This document shows, in pieces, positions 33,192 through 42,062 of a DNA stretch of 64,000 nt. The DNA is taken from contig CAZAPG010000023.1 of NCBI GenBank assembly GCA_964486935.1, positions 37,011 through 101,010 on the forward strand, written 5' to 3'. The notes beneath the pieces are model-generated. The model saw only the letters and a list, made by a program, of their open reading frames with translations, was not told where the DNA came from and made no database searches. The translations under genes were made by a program, and so were the position numbers. The DNA is from CAZAPG01 sp964486935 (lineage in GTDB: Bacteria; Chloroflexota; Anaerolineae; 4572-78; J111). The stretch's first letter is position 1. Each line of letters begins with the position of its first letter.

Positions 33192-34673
33192 CTATTTCCA
33201 CAAGGCCCACTGGATGTCGGCGTCGTTATCAACATCATCAAAGCGCATTTTGCCGATGCGCCCCTCGTCGGTTCTAAAGCAGGCGGCCAGGCCGGGGAAG
33301 GGCCTCATCGAGTCTCTATCATTAATATTATTTAGCGCATAGTGGCAATCGGCCTCGGAGACAATATCCAGCTCTACCGGGCCAATGGGCACCAGCCGCA
33401 GGTCGCCATCGTCATCCCACTTTTGTATTTTGTAGTCGTCGCCATCTTTGACCCACTTGAAATCGTCCCCTTTGTCCGATACTTTGCCATCCTCATCAAA
33501 ATCTATGCCCTTGCCCAAATCAATCTCAGATGTTCTGTAGCCGCTGCCCTCCACCTCAATTCTGATGGTGCGCGTCTCAACCTGCCCATCCAGCCGCACC
33601 ACCCGCAGCTCGTAAATTTCGGTAAAGCTGGGACATTCGGTGCGCCCCTGGTTATTGCCCGGCACCCCCTGGTTGCGATAGTAAACCTCTTTAACATTAA
33701 CCGCATTCCAGTAAATGGTCACACATTCGCCAGACTTAATTTGGGTGCGGTCGGCGCCAAAGGTAATATCGGTTTGTTGAGCCGGGGGCGGAGCCGGTGA
33801 GGTGGGGGTGTTTGTGGGCGTGGGTGGGGCGGCAATTGTTGGCGCGGCTACAATCGGCACATTTTGGGCGTTAAAGCTGGTTGCATAAGTGGGGTTGGCC
33901 GACACCCAGCCCACCCCATTTGGGCCTGGCGGAAACCAAATTTGCCACCACGGGCCGGCCCCGCTGTTATTTTGACCAATAATTTCTGCCATTTGGCCGG
34001 GAGGCAGCACCCCCAGGGTTTCATACTGGGTTCCCGGACCCCGGCGTATATTTAGCCCGCCGGTAATCTGGACCACCAGATAGGGGTAGTCGGGCGTGGG
34101 GGTTCCCGCCGGAGTGGGCGTCTGGGTTGGCTCAGGCGAGGGCAGCGAGTCGCCCAGCCGGGTGGTGGGGGTGCGCTGCGGGGTGGGGGTAAAGGTGGGC
34201 GTGGGCGTGCTGGTTGCCGTTGCCGTAGGGGTAGACCCCACCTGAATAACAATTTTGTCCGACTCGCCCACAGCGCCGGCCGGGTTATAGGCCCGCACGT
34301 GCAGCGCATAACTGCCCGGCGCGTCGGGCTGCCAGTTTATTTTTGAGACCAGCACCGAGCCGGGCTGCGGCACCAACGGGCTGCTGCTGACCACCCGGTT
34401 ATCGGCCAGTAAATCAACCTGGCTGATACCTTGCGAGTCAACCGCTTCAATCTGCACTTCTATTCTCTGGCCCCATTCAAATCGCTGCCCGGCCAGGGGG
34501 GCGGTAATGGCCACTTTTGGCCCGCCGCTTACCGGCGTCAGTTGAGTTTCCAGATAGCTAATAGTGGCTGCCGCAGCCGTGGCTGTGGCGTTGCTGGCCT
34601 GTTGAGCCGGGGCGCAGGCCAGCGCCAGGGTTAAGATAAAAACAAACAACAGAGTAAAACCAATAACGCGCAT
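33192..34673 (-). CDS. SH3b-domain lipoprotein with Ig-like domain
   Basis: A 493-residue exported lipoprotein. The signal peptide MRVIGFTLLFVFILTLALAC ends in a lipobox with the lipidated Cys at residue 20. A Bacterial Ig-like domain (KVAITAPLAGQRFEWGQRIE, QVDLLADNRVV) is followed by a Thr/Pro linker (TPTPTFTPTPQRTP), a bacterial SH3 domain (LNIRRGPGTQYETLGVLPPG with a WWQIWF core), a second linker, and a C-terminal part (GECVTIYWNAVNVKEVYYR). The build is common for surface-exposed Chloroflexota proteins. ATG 34676 directly upstream is an alternative; spacing from GAAGG favours the second ATG. Ligand unknown. Confidence 0.9.
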   Translation of the reverse strand: MRVIGFTLLFVFILTLALACAPAQQASNATATAAAATISYLETQLTPVSGGPKVAITAPLAGQRFEWGQRIEVQIEAVDSQGISQVDLLADNRVVSSSPLVPQPGSVLVSKINWQPDAPGSYALHVRAYNPAGAVGESDKIVIQVGSTPTATATSTPTPTFTPTPQRTPTTRLGDSLPSPEPTQTPTPAGTPTPDYPYLVVQITGGLNIRRGPGTQYETLGVLPPGQMAEIIGQNNSGAGPWWQIWFPPGPNGVGWVSANPTYATSFNAQNVPIVAAPTIAAPPTPTNTPTSPAPPPAQQTDITFGADRTQIKSGECVTIYWNAVNVKEVYYRNQGVPGNNQGRTECPSFTEIYELRVVRLDGQVETRTIRIEVEGSGYRTSEIDLGKGIDFDEDGKVSDKGDDFKWVKDGDDYKIQKWDDDGDLRLVPIGPVELDIVSEADCHYALNNINDRDSMRPFPGLAACFRTDEGRIGKMRFDDVDNDADIQWALWK

Positions 34674-34695
34674 CATCCAACCTTCTTTTTTATTG

Positions 34696-35133
34696 TCACC
34701 GCACCATAAGCCAGACTCCCAAAAACAGCGCGGCTACTCCCAATACTTTAGATACATCAATTGGCCGCACCGCCGCCCCCAACAGGCCAAAATGGTCCAG
34801 CATCATCCCGATTGTCATCTGGCCGGCCACTATCAGGATAATGGTGGTGGCTACGCCCAGCCGGGGGATAGTATAGCTGACGGCGCTCAACACGACCAAT
34901 CCAAAAATACCGGCAACCAAAGCGTACCAGGGCACATTGCGCCAGGCGGCCAGGTTGCCGCCGCTCATCATCAGCAGCGGAATGCCGGCGGCAATTGCGC
35001 CGCCCAAATGCACAATAAATACGCTTTCCATTATTCCCAGCCGCTGGCTCATTAAGCTGGCCAGCGGAGGTTGAAATCCCACGGCAATGCCGCCGATGAG
35101 TCCAATAATTAATACAGGCAGAACGGTTTGCAT
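34696..35133 (-). CDS. DMT superfamily transporter (YdcZ/DUF606 type)
   Basis: A 145-residue membrane protein with five predicted helices. Family-typical segments are GLIGGIAVGFQPPLASLMSQ, VHLGGAIAAGIPLL, and the Gly-rich LGVATTIILIVAGQMTIGM plus a DHFG turn. YdcZ-type proteins often work as pairs or dimers in the drug/metabolite transporter superfamily; only one copy is here. The substrate is not known. It lies between two secreted-protein genes on the minus strand, 22 and 30 bases away. Confidence 0.88.
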   Translation of the reverse strand: MQTVLPVLIIGLIGGIAVGFQPPLASLMSQRLGIMESVFIVHLGGAIAAGIPLLMMSGGNLAAWRNVPWYALVAGIFGLVVLSAVSYTIPRLGVATTIILIVAGQMTIGMMLDHFGLLGAAVRPIDVSKVLGVAALFLGVWLMVR

Positions 35134-35163
35134 GAAGTAGCTCCACAGTTTGAGTAAAATAGG

Positions 35164-37320
35164 TTACTTGTTTTTTTGAATAGTTGGTAAATAAATTATG
35201 GTAGGATTGGTGATTATTGCCAACTTTCCCGTTGCGGAGATGCAATCGGCGCAAGAGGCCCCATAGTGCCGGTTAACAATGCCGCCCGTAGTTTCTACCA
35301 CAAAACTTACCTGCACGGTTCCGCCGTTGGCGGGCAAGGCGGGTACATTCCACGAGACTACGCTGCCGGGCAGCAATGTGCCGCCGCTAATGTAGGTAGC
35401 GCCCGCCGGCACCACATCGGTGATGATCAGCCCCACGGCATCGGTCAGGCCCGTGTTGGTTACGGTGAGGGTGTAGGTAATCGGTTCGCCGGGGTTGGCG
35501 GCGGCCGGGCCGCTTTTGGAAATCAACAGAATGGGTTTGTTGGTAATGGTCACGCGGGTTGTATCGGCGTGGCTCATACCGCCGGTATCTACTACTGTCA
35601 GCTTGAAATCGAGGTTGCCCAACGTAGCCGGGGCGGTAAAGGCGGAGCGGGCCGAATTGCCTCCGCTCAGGTTGACGGCTGCCCCGCCTGTTTGAGTCCA
35701 TTTATAAGCCAGCGCGTCGCCATCGGGGTCTGCGCTTTGCGACCCGTCGAGAACCACCGTAGTGCCGGGCGCGGCAAATTGCGGCTCGCCGGCCCGCGCT
35801 ACGGGCGGCTTTTCAACCCAAATGGGGCTGCTGTAGGCCAGGTAGTGCCAGCCATCTTGATAAACCCCGGCATAATAGTAATGGTTCTGTTTGGCGGCAA
35901 CTGAGGGGCTCCAGGTAGACCAGACGCTATTGGGAATTGTGGTGCTGGCTATGGGGATGCCGTTATCGTATAGCAACATTCGCAGCGGTTTGCCGGTTGG
36001 GTTGGGGTCGTACACGGTAATGTTGAAATTAATCGAGCCGCTGTTGGGAATAGCCGACCCCATCCACGCGCCGTTGGCCCGCATGGTAACTGCCAGATTC
36101 GAGTCATCCGGCGAAACAAAAAATGTGCGGCGGTTCGCCAGGGCCTCTAAAATGGCCTCCGGGGTAAGGGCGGTTGCCACCAGGCCCATAAGCGGGCAAC
36201 AGCCCCAGTTGGCAATGTGGGTGTCTCTATTTTTTAGCGTGCCCAAATGCCAGCCGGAGTTGAGGCTTAAAAAAAACTGGTCGGCGGTACGTAGTTCTTG
36301 CAGCACCATTTTTTGGTCGGCGGCGGGGTAAAACTGGAAATCGTTAAAGTTGGTGTTTTCCCAATCGCTGGGGTGGTTAAACTGGCCTATCGCCGTGGGG
36401 TGGGCCACCAGCCAGTCATAAAACTCGGCAAAGGTGTCGTAATTGGGGTCGGTAGCGGTAATGTAAGTATCGCTGCCAAACACGTTAATGTGGCCGCGAG
36501 GGTTGGTATACTCAAAACCGGGCAGGGCCACAAACTGGCCGTTAACCGTGGCAAGATTGGCCTGATGCAAAATATCCTGCCACTCGGCGGCATCCATCAT
36601 AAAGGCGTGCTCGGTGAGTCCGTAAAAGTCCAGGCCACTGGCGCGGGCCATTGTAAAGGCATCATTTGGGACGCCCCAGCCATCGGAGTAGCCGGTATGG
36701 CCATGCAGGTCGCCAAAGTAAATGTTCATGCCGCTGCCCGGCAGCGAAGCGCCGGCGGCTCCAAGGCCGTCTGCGGCCGGCGCGGTGGTAAAGGACCATA
36801 CTTTATCTGCGGGCAGGGGGTGGCCGCTGGTATCGCGCAGGCCGGTAGTTACGGTAGCGGTGTAGGTAGTACCGGGGCGCAGCGGCGTGTCGGGATGGAA
36901 GATAGCCATTTTGCCCGTTGCAATGTACTGTAGCCGCCCGGCCAGGCGGGTGGCCCCCTGGAGCAGGTAAAATGTTTTGGGGGTGAGGGTGCGGGGGTCC
37001 ATATCCTGCTCAAAGGTGAGCGCCACCAGGGTGTGGGTGGGCACGTTTTGCGCGCCCATCGCCGGGTTGGTCCAGGTGCGGGCGCTGCTGATGGCCACAT
37101 CGAGAGCGTTCATGATGGCGCAATTTGCGCCGGAAAGCAGTTCGCACAAAAAATCTGTGCCCGGACGCGGCGTGGAAATGGAGGGAGGGGTGGGGGTGGG
37201 TTCGGTGGCAGTAACCGGCCGGGCCGGATGCATAAGCCACAGCCCGGTTAGCCCCAACCCCGCAGCAAAAACAAACCACAACACCAGCTTTATTTTTGGG
37301 TTGAACAAATATTTACCCAT
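35164..37320 (-). CDS. secreted PHP-domain (CehA/McbA-like) protein with SbsA, PKD-like and DUF11 domains
   Basis: A 718-residue exported protein. An N-terminal signal segment (LVLWFVFAAGLGLTGLWL) is followed by an SbsA-type Ig domain (VALTFEQDMDPRTLTPKTF), a PHP metallohydrolase (YFGDLHGHTGYSDGWGVP near residue 197, FYGLTEHAFMMDAAEW, AIGQFNHPSDWEN), a PKD-like domain (LDGSQSADPDGDALAYKW) and a DUF11 domain (YTLTVTNTGLTDAVGLIITD). It ends IYLPTIQKNK, a tail type recurring on secreted Anaerolineae proteins, possibly a sorting signal. CehA/McbA relatives hydrolyse carbamates or organophosphates. The substrate here is open. Confidence 0.9.
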   Translation of the reverse strand: MGKYLFNPKIKLVLWFVFAAGLGLTGLWLMHPARPVTATEPTPTPPSISTPRPGTDFLCELLSGANCAIMNALDVAISSARTWTNPAMGAQNVPTHTLVALTFEQDMDPRTLTPKTFYLLQGATRLAGRLQYIATGKMAIFHPDTPLRPGTTYTATVTTGLRDTSGHPLPADKVWSFTTAPAADGLGAAGASLPGSGMNIYFGDLHGHTGYSDGWGVPNDAFTMARASGLDFYGLTEHAFMMDAAEWQDILHQANLATVNGQFVALPGFEYTNPRGHINVFGSDTYITATDPNYDTFAEFYDWLVAHPTAIGQFNHPSDWENTNFNDFQFYPAADQKMVLQELRTADQFFLSLNSGWHLGTLKNRDTHIANWGCCPLMGLVATALTPEAILEALANRRTFFVSPDDSNLAVTMRANGAWMGSAIPNSGSINFNITVYDPNPTGKPLRMLLYDNGIPIASTTIPNSVWSTWSPSVAAKQNHYYYAGVYQDGWHYLAYSSPIWVEKPPVARAGEPQFAAPGTTVVLDGSQSADPDGDALAYKWTQTGGAAVNLSGGNSARSAFTAPATLGNLDFKLTVVDTGGMSHADTTRVTITNKPILLISKSGPAAANPGEPITYTLTVTNTGLTDAVGLIITDVVPAGATYISGGTLLPGSVVSWNVPALPANGGTVQVSFVVETTGGIVNRHYGASCADCISATGKLAIITNPTIIYLPTIQKNK

Positions 37321-37323
37321 AGA

Positions 37324-38076
37324 TTATCGCAGGTAGCTGGCCCCGTTAATATCTACAATAGAGCCGGTTAAAAATTCGGCCCCGGCGGAGGCCAAAAACA
37401 AAATCGCGCGGGCAACTTCTTCTGGTTTGGCAACCCGCCCCAACGGGCTTTGTTGGCGCGCGCCGGTTTTCTGGATAATTTCTCGCACCCGTTCGGTCTC
37501 TACAAAACCGGGCGCAACCGCAGTAACAAAGATATTATGGGGGGCCAGATGCACGGCCAGCGATTGGCTGAGCGCATTCAGCCCGGCTTTACTGGCTCCG
37601 TAGGCCGGGTTGTTCGGCTCGCCCCGAAATGCGCCACGCGAGCTCACATTCACAATCCGCCCGCTGCGGCGCTCAATCATATGGCGGGCCACGCAGTAAC
37701 TTACGTTGGCCGCGCCGATTAGATTGGTGTTAATGACCTGCTGCCAGGCGACCTGCCAGGCGTGATAATCGGTGTTATCCAGCGGATGGGGCTGGTTGGC
37801 GGCGGCGTTGTTAACCAGCACGTCGATGCGGCCAAAGCCGGCCAGCGCGGCATTGACCATTTGTTCCACGGCCCCGGCTTCGGCCAGATTGGCCTGCGCC
37901 AGCAGATGCCCCTGCCCCGGCAGAGAGTCTATTACGGCCTGGGCTTTTTCCTGCTGCTGATGATAGTGGACCGCCACTTGCGCGCCGGCCCGGGCAAAGG
38001 CCAGCGCTGTGGCCCGGCCAATTCCCCGCGACGCGCCGGTAATAAGCACGCATTTACCTTGAAAAGAAAAATCCAT
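37324..38076 (-). CDS. SDR family oxidoreductase
   Basis: A 250-residue short-chain dehydrogenase. The cofactor motif is VLITGASRGIGRATALAF (TGxxxGIG), then LVNNAAANQPHP (NNAA), the catalytic Ser in GRIVNVSSRGAFRG, and YGASKAGLNALSQ (Y-x3-K). The C-terminal EVARAILFLASAGAEFLTGS closes the fold. ATG 38076 begins the family sequence; it lies 16 bases after the LLM oxidoreductase, so cotranscription is likely. It resembles FabG-type 3-oxoacyl reductases but the real substrate is not visible. Confidence 0.93.
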   Translation of the reverse strand: MDFSFQGKCVLITGASRGIGRATALAFARAGAQVAVHYHQQQEKAQAVIDSLPGQGHLLAQANLAEAGAVEQMVNAALAGFGRIDVLVNNAAANQPHPLDNTDYHAWQVAWQQVINTNLIGAANVSYCVARHMIERRSGRIVNVSSRGAFRGEPNNPAYGASKAGLNALSQSLAVHLAPHNIFVTAVAPGFVETERVREIIQKTGARQQSPLGRVAKPEEVARAILFLASAGAEFLTGSIVDINGASYLR

Positions 38077-38092
38077 TTTCCGTGTCACCTGG

Positions 38093-39010
38093 TTACTGAA
38101 ATTGCGGCAGTACGGTTTGGGCCAATCCTTCCAGGCCATCAATATCATCCTGGTCAAGCCACTGCATCATAAGGCACTGCACGCCGGCTTCGGCCAGCCG
38201 GCCTAACTGGTCAACCACCTGGGCGGGTGTGCCGACAATGCGGTTTTCGGCCCGCAGGTCGTCGGCGGAGCGGCCCTGGAGTTTGCGGCTCAGGTCGGCC
38301 TCATTTCGACCAAAAACCACGTTAGCCATAAGGCTGCGGCGCACCTGGGCAGGCGAGCGGCCCCGGGCTTGCAGCAGTTCATCAAGCTGCGCGTTAAGAT
38401 TGGCAAATTTTTGGGGCGACAGGTAGACGCTGTTCCACTCATCGGCATAGCGGGCCGCCAGCGGCAGGGTGCGTTTAGGCCCGTTGCCGCCGATGATAAT
38501 GGGCGGGCCGCCCGGTTGTTGAGGCCGGGGCAGCAAAACAGCCTCGTTAAGCTGATAATATTCGCCCTGATAGTCAACCGGCTCGTCGCTGCTGAGCAGT
38601 TGGGTAATAATGTCCAGCCCTTCCTCAAAACGTTTGAAGCGCTGCGGCACGTCCAGCAAATCCCAGCCGTAGTTTTGGTGCTCGCGCTGTTGCCAGCCGG
38701 CCCCCAGACCCAACCGCAGCCGGCCCCCCGATAAATCATCCACGGCGGCAGCCATACGGGCGGTCATGGTAGGGTGTCGAAAAGAAACCGGCGAAACCAG
38801 CGGGCCAAACTCTAGCCGTTGGGTGTGGCCGGCCAGCCAGGTCAACGAGACCCACAACTCCAGCGAGTCTTTATCTGGCGGGCGGGCGTTGGTGTAATGG
38901 TCGGAGCGATACAGGCCGGCATAGCCCAACGTTTCGGCGGCCTGGGCCAGCCTTTGCCAGCGCGTCCAGTTGAGACCATCCTGACCTTCCAACATGATTG
39001 TAAGTTTCAT
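38093..39010 (-). CDS. LLM class F420-dependent oxidoreductase
   Basis: A 305-residue luciferase-like TIM-barrel flavin/F420 enzyme. It opens MKLTIMLEGQDGLNWTRWQR, and shows the Rossmann-like ENL VSPVSFRHPTMTARMAAAVD, GRLRLGLGAGWQQREHQNYG, and PIIIGGNGPKRTLPLAARYA segments of the F420 subgroup (MSMEG-type). AAAGGAG stands before ATG 39010. Use of F420 rather than FMN is inferred from the subgroup motifs. It heads a two-gene run with the SDR. Confidence 0.9.
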   Translation of the reverse strand: MKLTIMLEGQDGLNWTRWQRLAQAAETLGYAGLYRSDHYTNARPPDKDSLELWVSLTWLAGHTQRLEFGPLVSPVSFRHPTMTARMAAAVDDLSGGRLRLGLGAGWQQREHQNYGWDLLDVPQRFKRFEEGLDIITQLLSSDEPVDYQGEYYQLNEAVLLPRPQQPGGPPIIIGGNGPKRTLPLAARYADEWNSVYLSPQKFANLNAQLDELLQARGRSPAQVRRSLMANVVFGRNEADLSRKLQGRSADDLRAENRIVGTPAQVVDQLGRLAEAGVQCLMMQWLDQDDIDGLEGLAQTVLPQFQ

Positions 39011-39338
39011 AAATACACATCTCCTTTTTATTTTACGCTGGCACAAGTATTATCCTTTGGGGGTGTCCTGTCAAGTTGGGCGGTAAGGGGGCGGTAGTTT
39101 CAGGCAGGTTGTAGCAATAGCTATAGAAGTTACGCAGTTGAACGACAAACGCACCCTTCGATACGGCTAACGCCTACTCAGGATGCGTTTTGGAGCGACT
39201 GCACCTCTTGATACACTTGGGTTGCGAACTGTGTAAATCCTAAGCTATTTGCATTGAGAAGGCTCTCTTGACCTGCCTGACCTTGCGGGGCTATATGGCG
39301 GGCCGGGTCGCCGGCCCTGATGAAACGACTCTTGGGCC
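39011..39338. other. 328-base gap with repeat remnants
   Basis: No gene can be supported. A GC-rich hairpin GGGCCGG-GTCG-CCGGCCC (39300-39317) lies 22 bases past the stop of the PNPOx-like gene and may end its transcript, without a T-run. CCCTTCGATACGGC and neighbouring words look like the remains of a dispersed repeat. Confidence 0.5.
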
Positions 39339-39905
39339 CTAGTTCGCGGGGGGTGCGCCATAAAAAAAAGCGCCGGGGAAATCATCGTCTACCTTTTTTT
39401 GTTTGCCGCTCCACTGCTCAATCTCGATGCGGTAAACGGCGGTCCGGTCGAGTTCTTCCGGGGTAATGGGGCGATAGTGCTGGCCAGGGCGCAGATGGGG
39501 AAAGTATTTATCCAGCAGCAGTTGCAGCCCGTATTCGGCCTCGGCCCTGTTGCTAATAATGGTGGCGATGCCAAATATTGTCACGCCGGAATATTCAACG
39601 CTAAATTCCAGAGCAACATCAGCCGGCAATAAGCGACCCATCTCGCTAACGCTGAAGCATACCTGCTGGCAAGACTCAACATTGGCCTGGGTGCGGCCAA
39701 CGCGGGCAGTGTGCATATAGATGACCTGTTTAGCCTGGTCGTACACAAACAAATTGCTGTTGATAAATGGTTGTCCATTGTTGACCGTGGCCAGCGTTCC
39801 AAACGGAGCGCGGTGCAGCAGCGCGCAAATCCAGGCGTCATCGGTGATGGCCCTATCCTGGCGGCGCACGTGGTTGTAAGGCAATGTTGTGTAATCTTTG
39901 GGCAT
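39339..39905 (-). CDS. pyridoxamine 5'-phosphate oxidase-like FMN-binding protein
   Basis: A 188-residue split-barrel protein of the PNPOx-like superfamily (Pyridox_ox_2 type). It shows PFGTLATVNNGQPFINSNLF, YMHTARVGRTQANVES with FMN-phosphate contacts, and a C-terminal RIEIEQWSGK strand. Members bind FMN, F420 or haem, so it need not be a vitamin B6 enzyme. It is divergent from a MocR-type regulator at 40065 with a strong palindrome between, which makes control by that regulator likely. Its ribosome site (AAGGGAG) is part of a leader repeat. Confidence 0.9.
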   Translation of the reverse strand: MPKDYTTLPYNHVRRQDRAITDDAWICALLHRAPFGTLATVNNGQPFINSNLFVYDQAKQVIYMHTARVGRTQANVESCQQVCFSVSEMGRLLPADVALEFSVEYSGVTIFGIATIISNRAEAEYGLQLLLDKYFPHLRPGQHYRPITPEELDRTAVYRIEIEQWSGKQKKVDDDFPGAFFYGAPPAN

Positions 39906-39969
39906 TTTTACTCCCTTGAAAATAAAATTGGTGGAATGTCAAAGTACACTTTGACACTCCGGGCTTTCA
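39904..39969 (-). repeat. leader repeat carrying a Shine-Dalgarno site, copy 2
   Basis: On the minus strand: TGTCAAAGT-GT-ACTTTGACA (perfect 9-bp arms), then CCACCAATTTTATTTTCAAGGGAG and the PNPOx-like start. The palindrome could also be an operator for the divergent MocR-type gene, but its recurrence at 28361-28424 points to a dispersed repeat. Confidence 0.75.
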
Positions 39970-40064
39970 TTCTTGTTAGCGTTAATCCGGCAACTATGGT
40001 AATCTTACCGGCAAAGTGGACTGAATACAAGAGCCATTTTTGCGGAAAGTGAGGGGACCAATTT

Positions 40065-41585
40065 ATGGCCAAATCATCGTCGTTTATTACGCTGGCGGGT
40101 ATTGTGCTGGAGCCGGATTCGGCAACGCCGCTGTATCGCCAATTGTATGAGCGGCTGCGCCAGGCTATTTTAAGCGGGCAACTTGCCGCGGGCACGCGCC
40201 TGCCGCCAACTCGCGCCCTGGCGGTTGAACTGGACGTGTCGCGCAATACGGTGGTTAACGCCTTTGACCAATTAACGGCCGAAGGGTATCTTGAAAGTAA
40301 GGTAGGGGCAGGCACTTTTGTAGCCCACGTTTTGCCTGAAGAGACGCTTCAGGTTGGGCCAGATACGTTTCTGGAAACCGGGTTGACCCCAACCTTCCCC
40401 CCAAAAAGTGATGGCGCTTCTGTTTTATCTACCCGAGGCGCGGCGATTACAAGCACCCCTGCGCTATCGCTGTGGGGGCAATCCCGCCTTCGTCCTTTTC
40501 GGCCAGGGTTGCCCGCGCTTGACCGGTTTCCATTTAAACTATGGGAAAAATTGATGGTGAAGCAGTGGCGCAAAATATCTGGCGATGCGTTAAGTTATGG
40601 CCAAACCGCCGGCTACCAGCCGCTGCGTCGGGCGATTGCCGCCTATTTAAAGGTAGCGCGGGGCGTGCGCTGCGAGGTTGAACAGGTTATTGTAGTTGGC
40701 GGCGCGCAGCAGGCCATTGATTTGGCGGCGCGCTTGTTGTTGGACCCCGGCGACGCGGTTTGGATAGAAAACCCCGGCTATTTGGGGGCGCGAGGCGCGC
40801 TGCGCGGAGCCGGAGCGCGTCTTGTTCCCGTGCCGGTTGATGCGGAAGGTTTAAATATTGAGGCCGGAGTTGCGCGCTGCCCCACGGCGCGGATGGTCTA
40901 CATTTCGCCTTCGCACCAGTACCCGTTGGGCGTAACCATGAGCCTTAGCCGCCGGTTGGCTCTGTTACAATGGGCGGGGCAGGCTAAAGCCTGGATTCTG
41001 GAGGATGATTACGACAGCGAGTTTCGCTACACCGGACGCCCGCTGGCCGCGCTGCAAGGGCTTGATACAGCGGGCCGGGTAATTTATATCGGCACTTTTA
41101 GCAAGGTGCTGGCTCCGGGGCTGCGGTTGGGGTATCTGGTAGCGCCGCCGCAACTGGTAGATGCGTTTGTGGCGGCAGCGGCGCTGTCCAACCGCTGCCC
41201 GCCGCTAGTAACTCAGGCGGTGCTGGCCGGCTTTATCAACGAGGGACATTTTGCCCGTCACATCAGGCAAATGCGCAACCTTTACGCCGAACGTCAGGCA
41301 ATTTTGGTTGAGGCCGCCGAAAACCACCTGTCTGGCCTGCTCAAGGTAGAACCGGCCGAGGCGGGACTGCATCTGGTTGGCTGGTTGTCAGAAAAGGTTG
41401 ACCCCCAGGCGATTAGCCAACAGTTTACCCGCTACCAGGTTGAAGCGCCCTCACTCTCGCATTATGCCTTGGAGCCGCTGCCCCGGCCCGGCCTGATGCT
41501 GGGCTATGCCGCCTTTACCCTCAACGATATTGAGGCTGGGGCGCAGCGGCTGGCCCAGGCGTTGCTGGCGGCCCGGCAAGGGTGA
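40065..41585 (+). CDS. MocR/PdxR-type regulator (GntR HTH fused to aminotransferase domain)
   Basis: A 506-residue fusion. Residues about 18-90 are a GntR winged helix (PLYRQLYERLRQAILSGQLA, TRALAVELDVSRNTVVNAF). The rest is a fold-type I aminotransferase domain with NPGYLGARGALRGAGA, SPSHQYPLG, the ILEDDYDSEFRYTGRPL Asp segment, and the PLP-binding Lys in IGTFSKVLAPGLRLGY. MocR proteins use PLP as effector and control B6 or amine metabolism. Its divergent partner is a PNPOx-like protein, the usual type of target. Confidence 0.95.
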   Translation: MAKSSSFITLAGIVLEPDSATPLYRQLYERLRQAILSGQLAAGTRLPPTRALAVELDVSRNTVVNAFDQLTAEGYLESKVGAGTFVAHVLPEETLQVGPDTFLETGLTPTFPPKSDGASVLSTRGAAITSTPALSLWGQSRLRPFRPGLPALDRFPFKLWEKLMVKQWRKISGDALSYGQTAGYQPLRRAIAAYLKVARGVRCEVEQVIVVGGAQQAIDLAARLLLDPGDAVWIENPGYLGARGALRGAGARLVPVPVDAEGLNIEAGVARCPTARMVYISPSHQYPLGVTMSLSRRLALLQWAGQAKAWILEDDYDSEFRYTGRPLAALQGLDTAGRVIYIGTFSKVLAPGLRLGYLVAPPQLVDAFVAAAALSNRCPPLVTQAVLAGFINEGHFARHIRQMRNLYAERQAILVEAAENHLSGLLKVEPAEAGLHLVGWLSEKVDPQAISQQFTRYQVEAPSLSHYALEPLPRPGLMLGYAAFTLNDIEAGAQRLAQALLAARQG

Positions 41586-41602
41586 TGTTGCCCGGCGCAT
41601 CG

Positions 41603-41631
41603 TTGTTTTTGGCATAAAATCATAGTATACT
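41603..41631 (+). promoter_or_regulatory. candidate promoter of the cupin gene
   Basis: TTGTTT (41603-41608), 17 bp, TATACT (41626-41631), 33 bases before the cupin start at 41664. Confidence 0.5.
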
Positions 41632-41663
41632 GCGGAAAAGTTGTACTCAGGAGCAAAAGAAGA

Positions 41664-41987
41664 ATGTCTGAAAATATTAAACACTACGGCCAATATGTAG
41701 GCTTTCGAGAGGACAAATTTTACAAAACCACCCTTTTTAGCGGTGATTATCTGATGATAGGTTTAAACTGCCTGGAACCGGGACAGGTGCAGGCAGTTCA
41801 TTCACATGCGGACCAGGACAAATTTTATTTTGTGCTTGAAGGCGCCGGCCATTTTACCGTTAACCAACAAGTAACCAAAGCCGGGCCGGGCCATGTGGTT
41901 TGGGCCAGGGCCGGCGCGCCGCATGGAGTTGAAAACAGGGGCAGCGAGCGGCTGGTGATTTTGATGGGGATTGCCCCCTCGCCGTAA
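41664..41987 (+). CDS. cupin domain protein
   Basis: A 107-residue single cupin barrel. Motif 1 is HSHADQDKFYFVLEGAGHF with H-x-H, Glu and a further His; motif 2 is PGHVVWARAGAPHGVENRG with the last His. Such proteins bind a metal and range from isomerases to storage and signal-binding proteins; no substrate is indicated. AGGAG precedes the gene by 13 bases and AAGAAG by 2. A GC-rich hairpin follows the stop. Confidence 0.9.
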   Translation: MSENIKHYGQYVGFREDKFYKTTLFSGDYLMIGLNCLEPGQVQAVHSHADQDKFYFVLEGAGHFTVNQQVTKAGPGHVVWARAGAPHGVENRGSERLVILMGIAPSP

Positions 41988-41996
41988 AAGCGGTAA

Positions 41997-42019
41997 GGCC
42001 GGGAAAGCCCCGGCCCTTT
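41997..42019 (+). terminator. hairpin terminator between cupin and EEP genes
   Basis: GGCCGGG-AAAGC-CCCGGCC (7 bp) is followed by CTTTG. It lies 10 bases past the cupin stop, between convergent genes, and could serve both. Confidence 0.5.
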
Positions 42020-42062
42020 GTAATCAACAGCGCTCGCAGAGTCAACCAAAAGATAACCCGTG

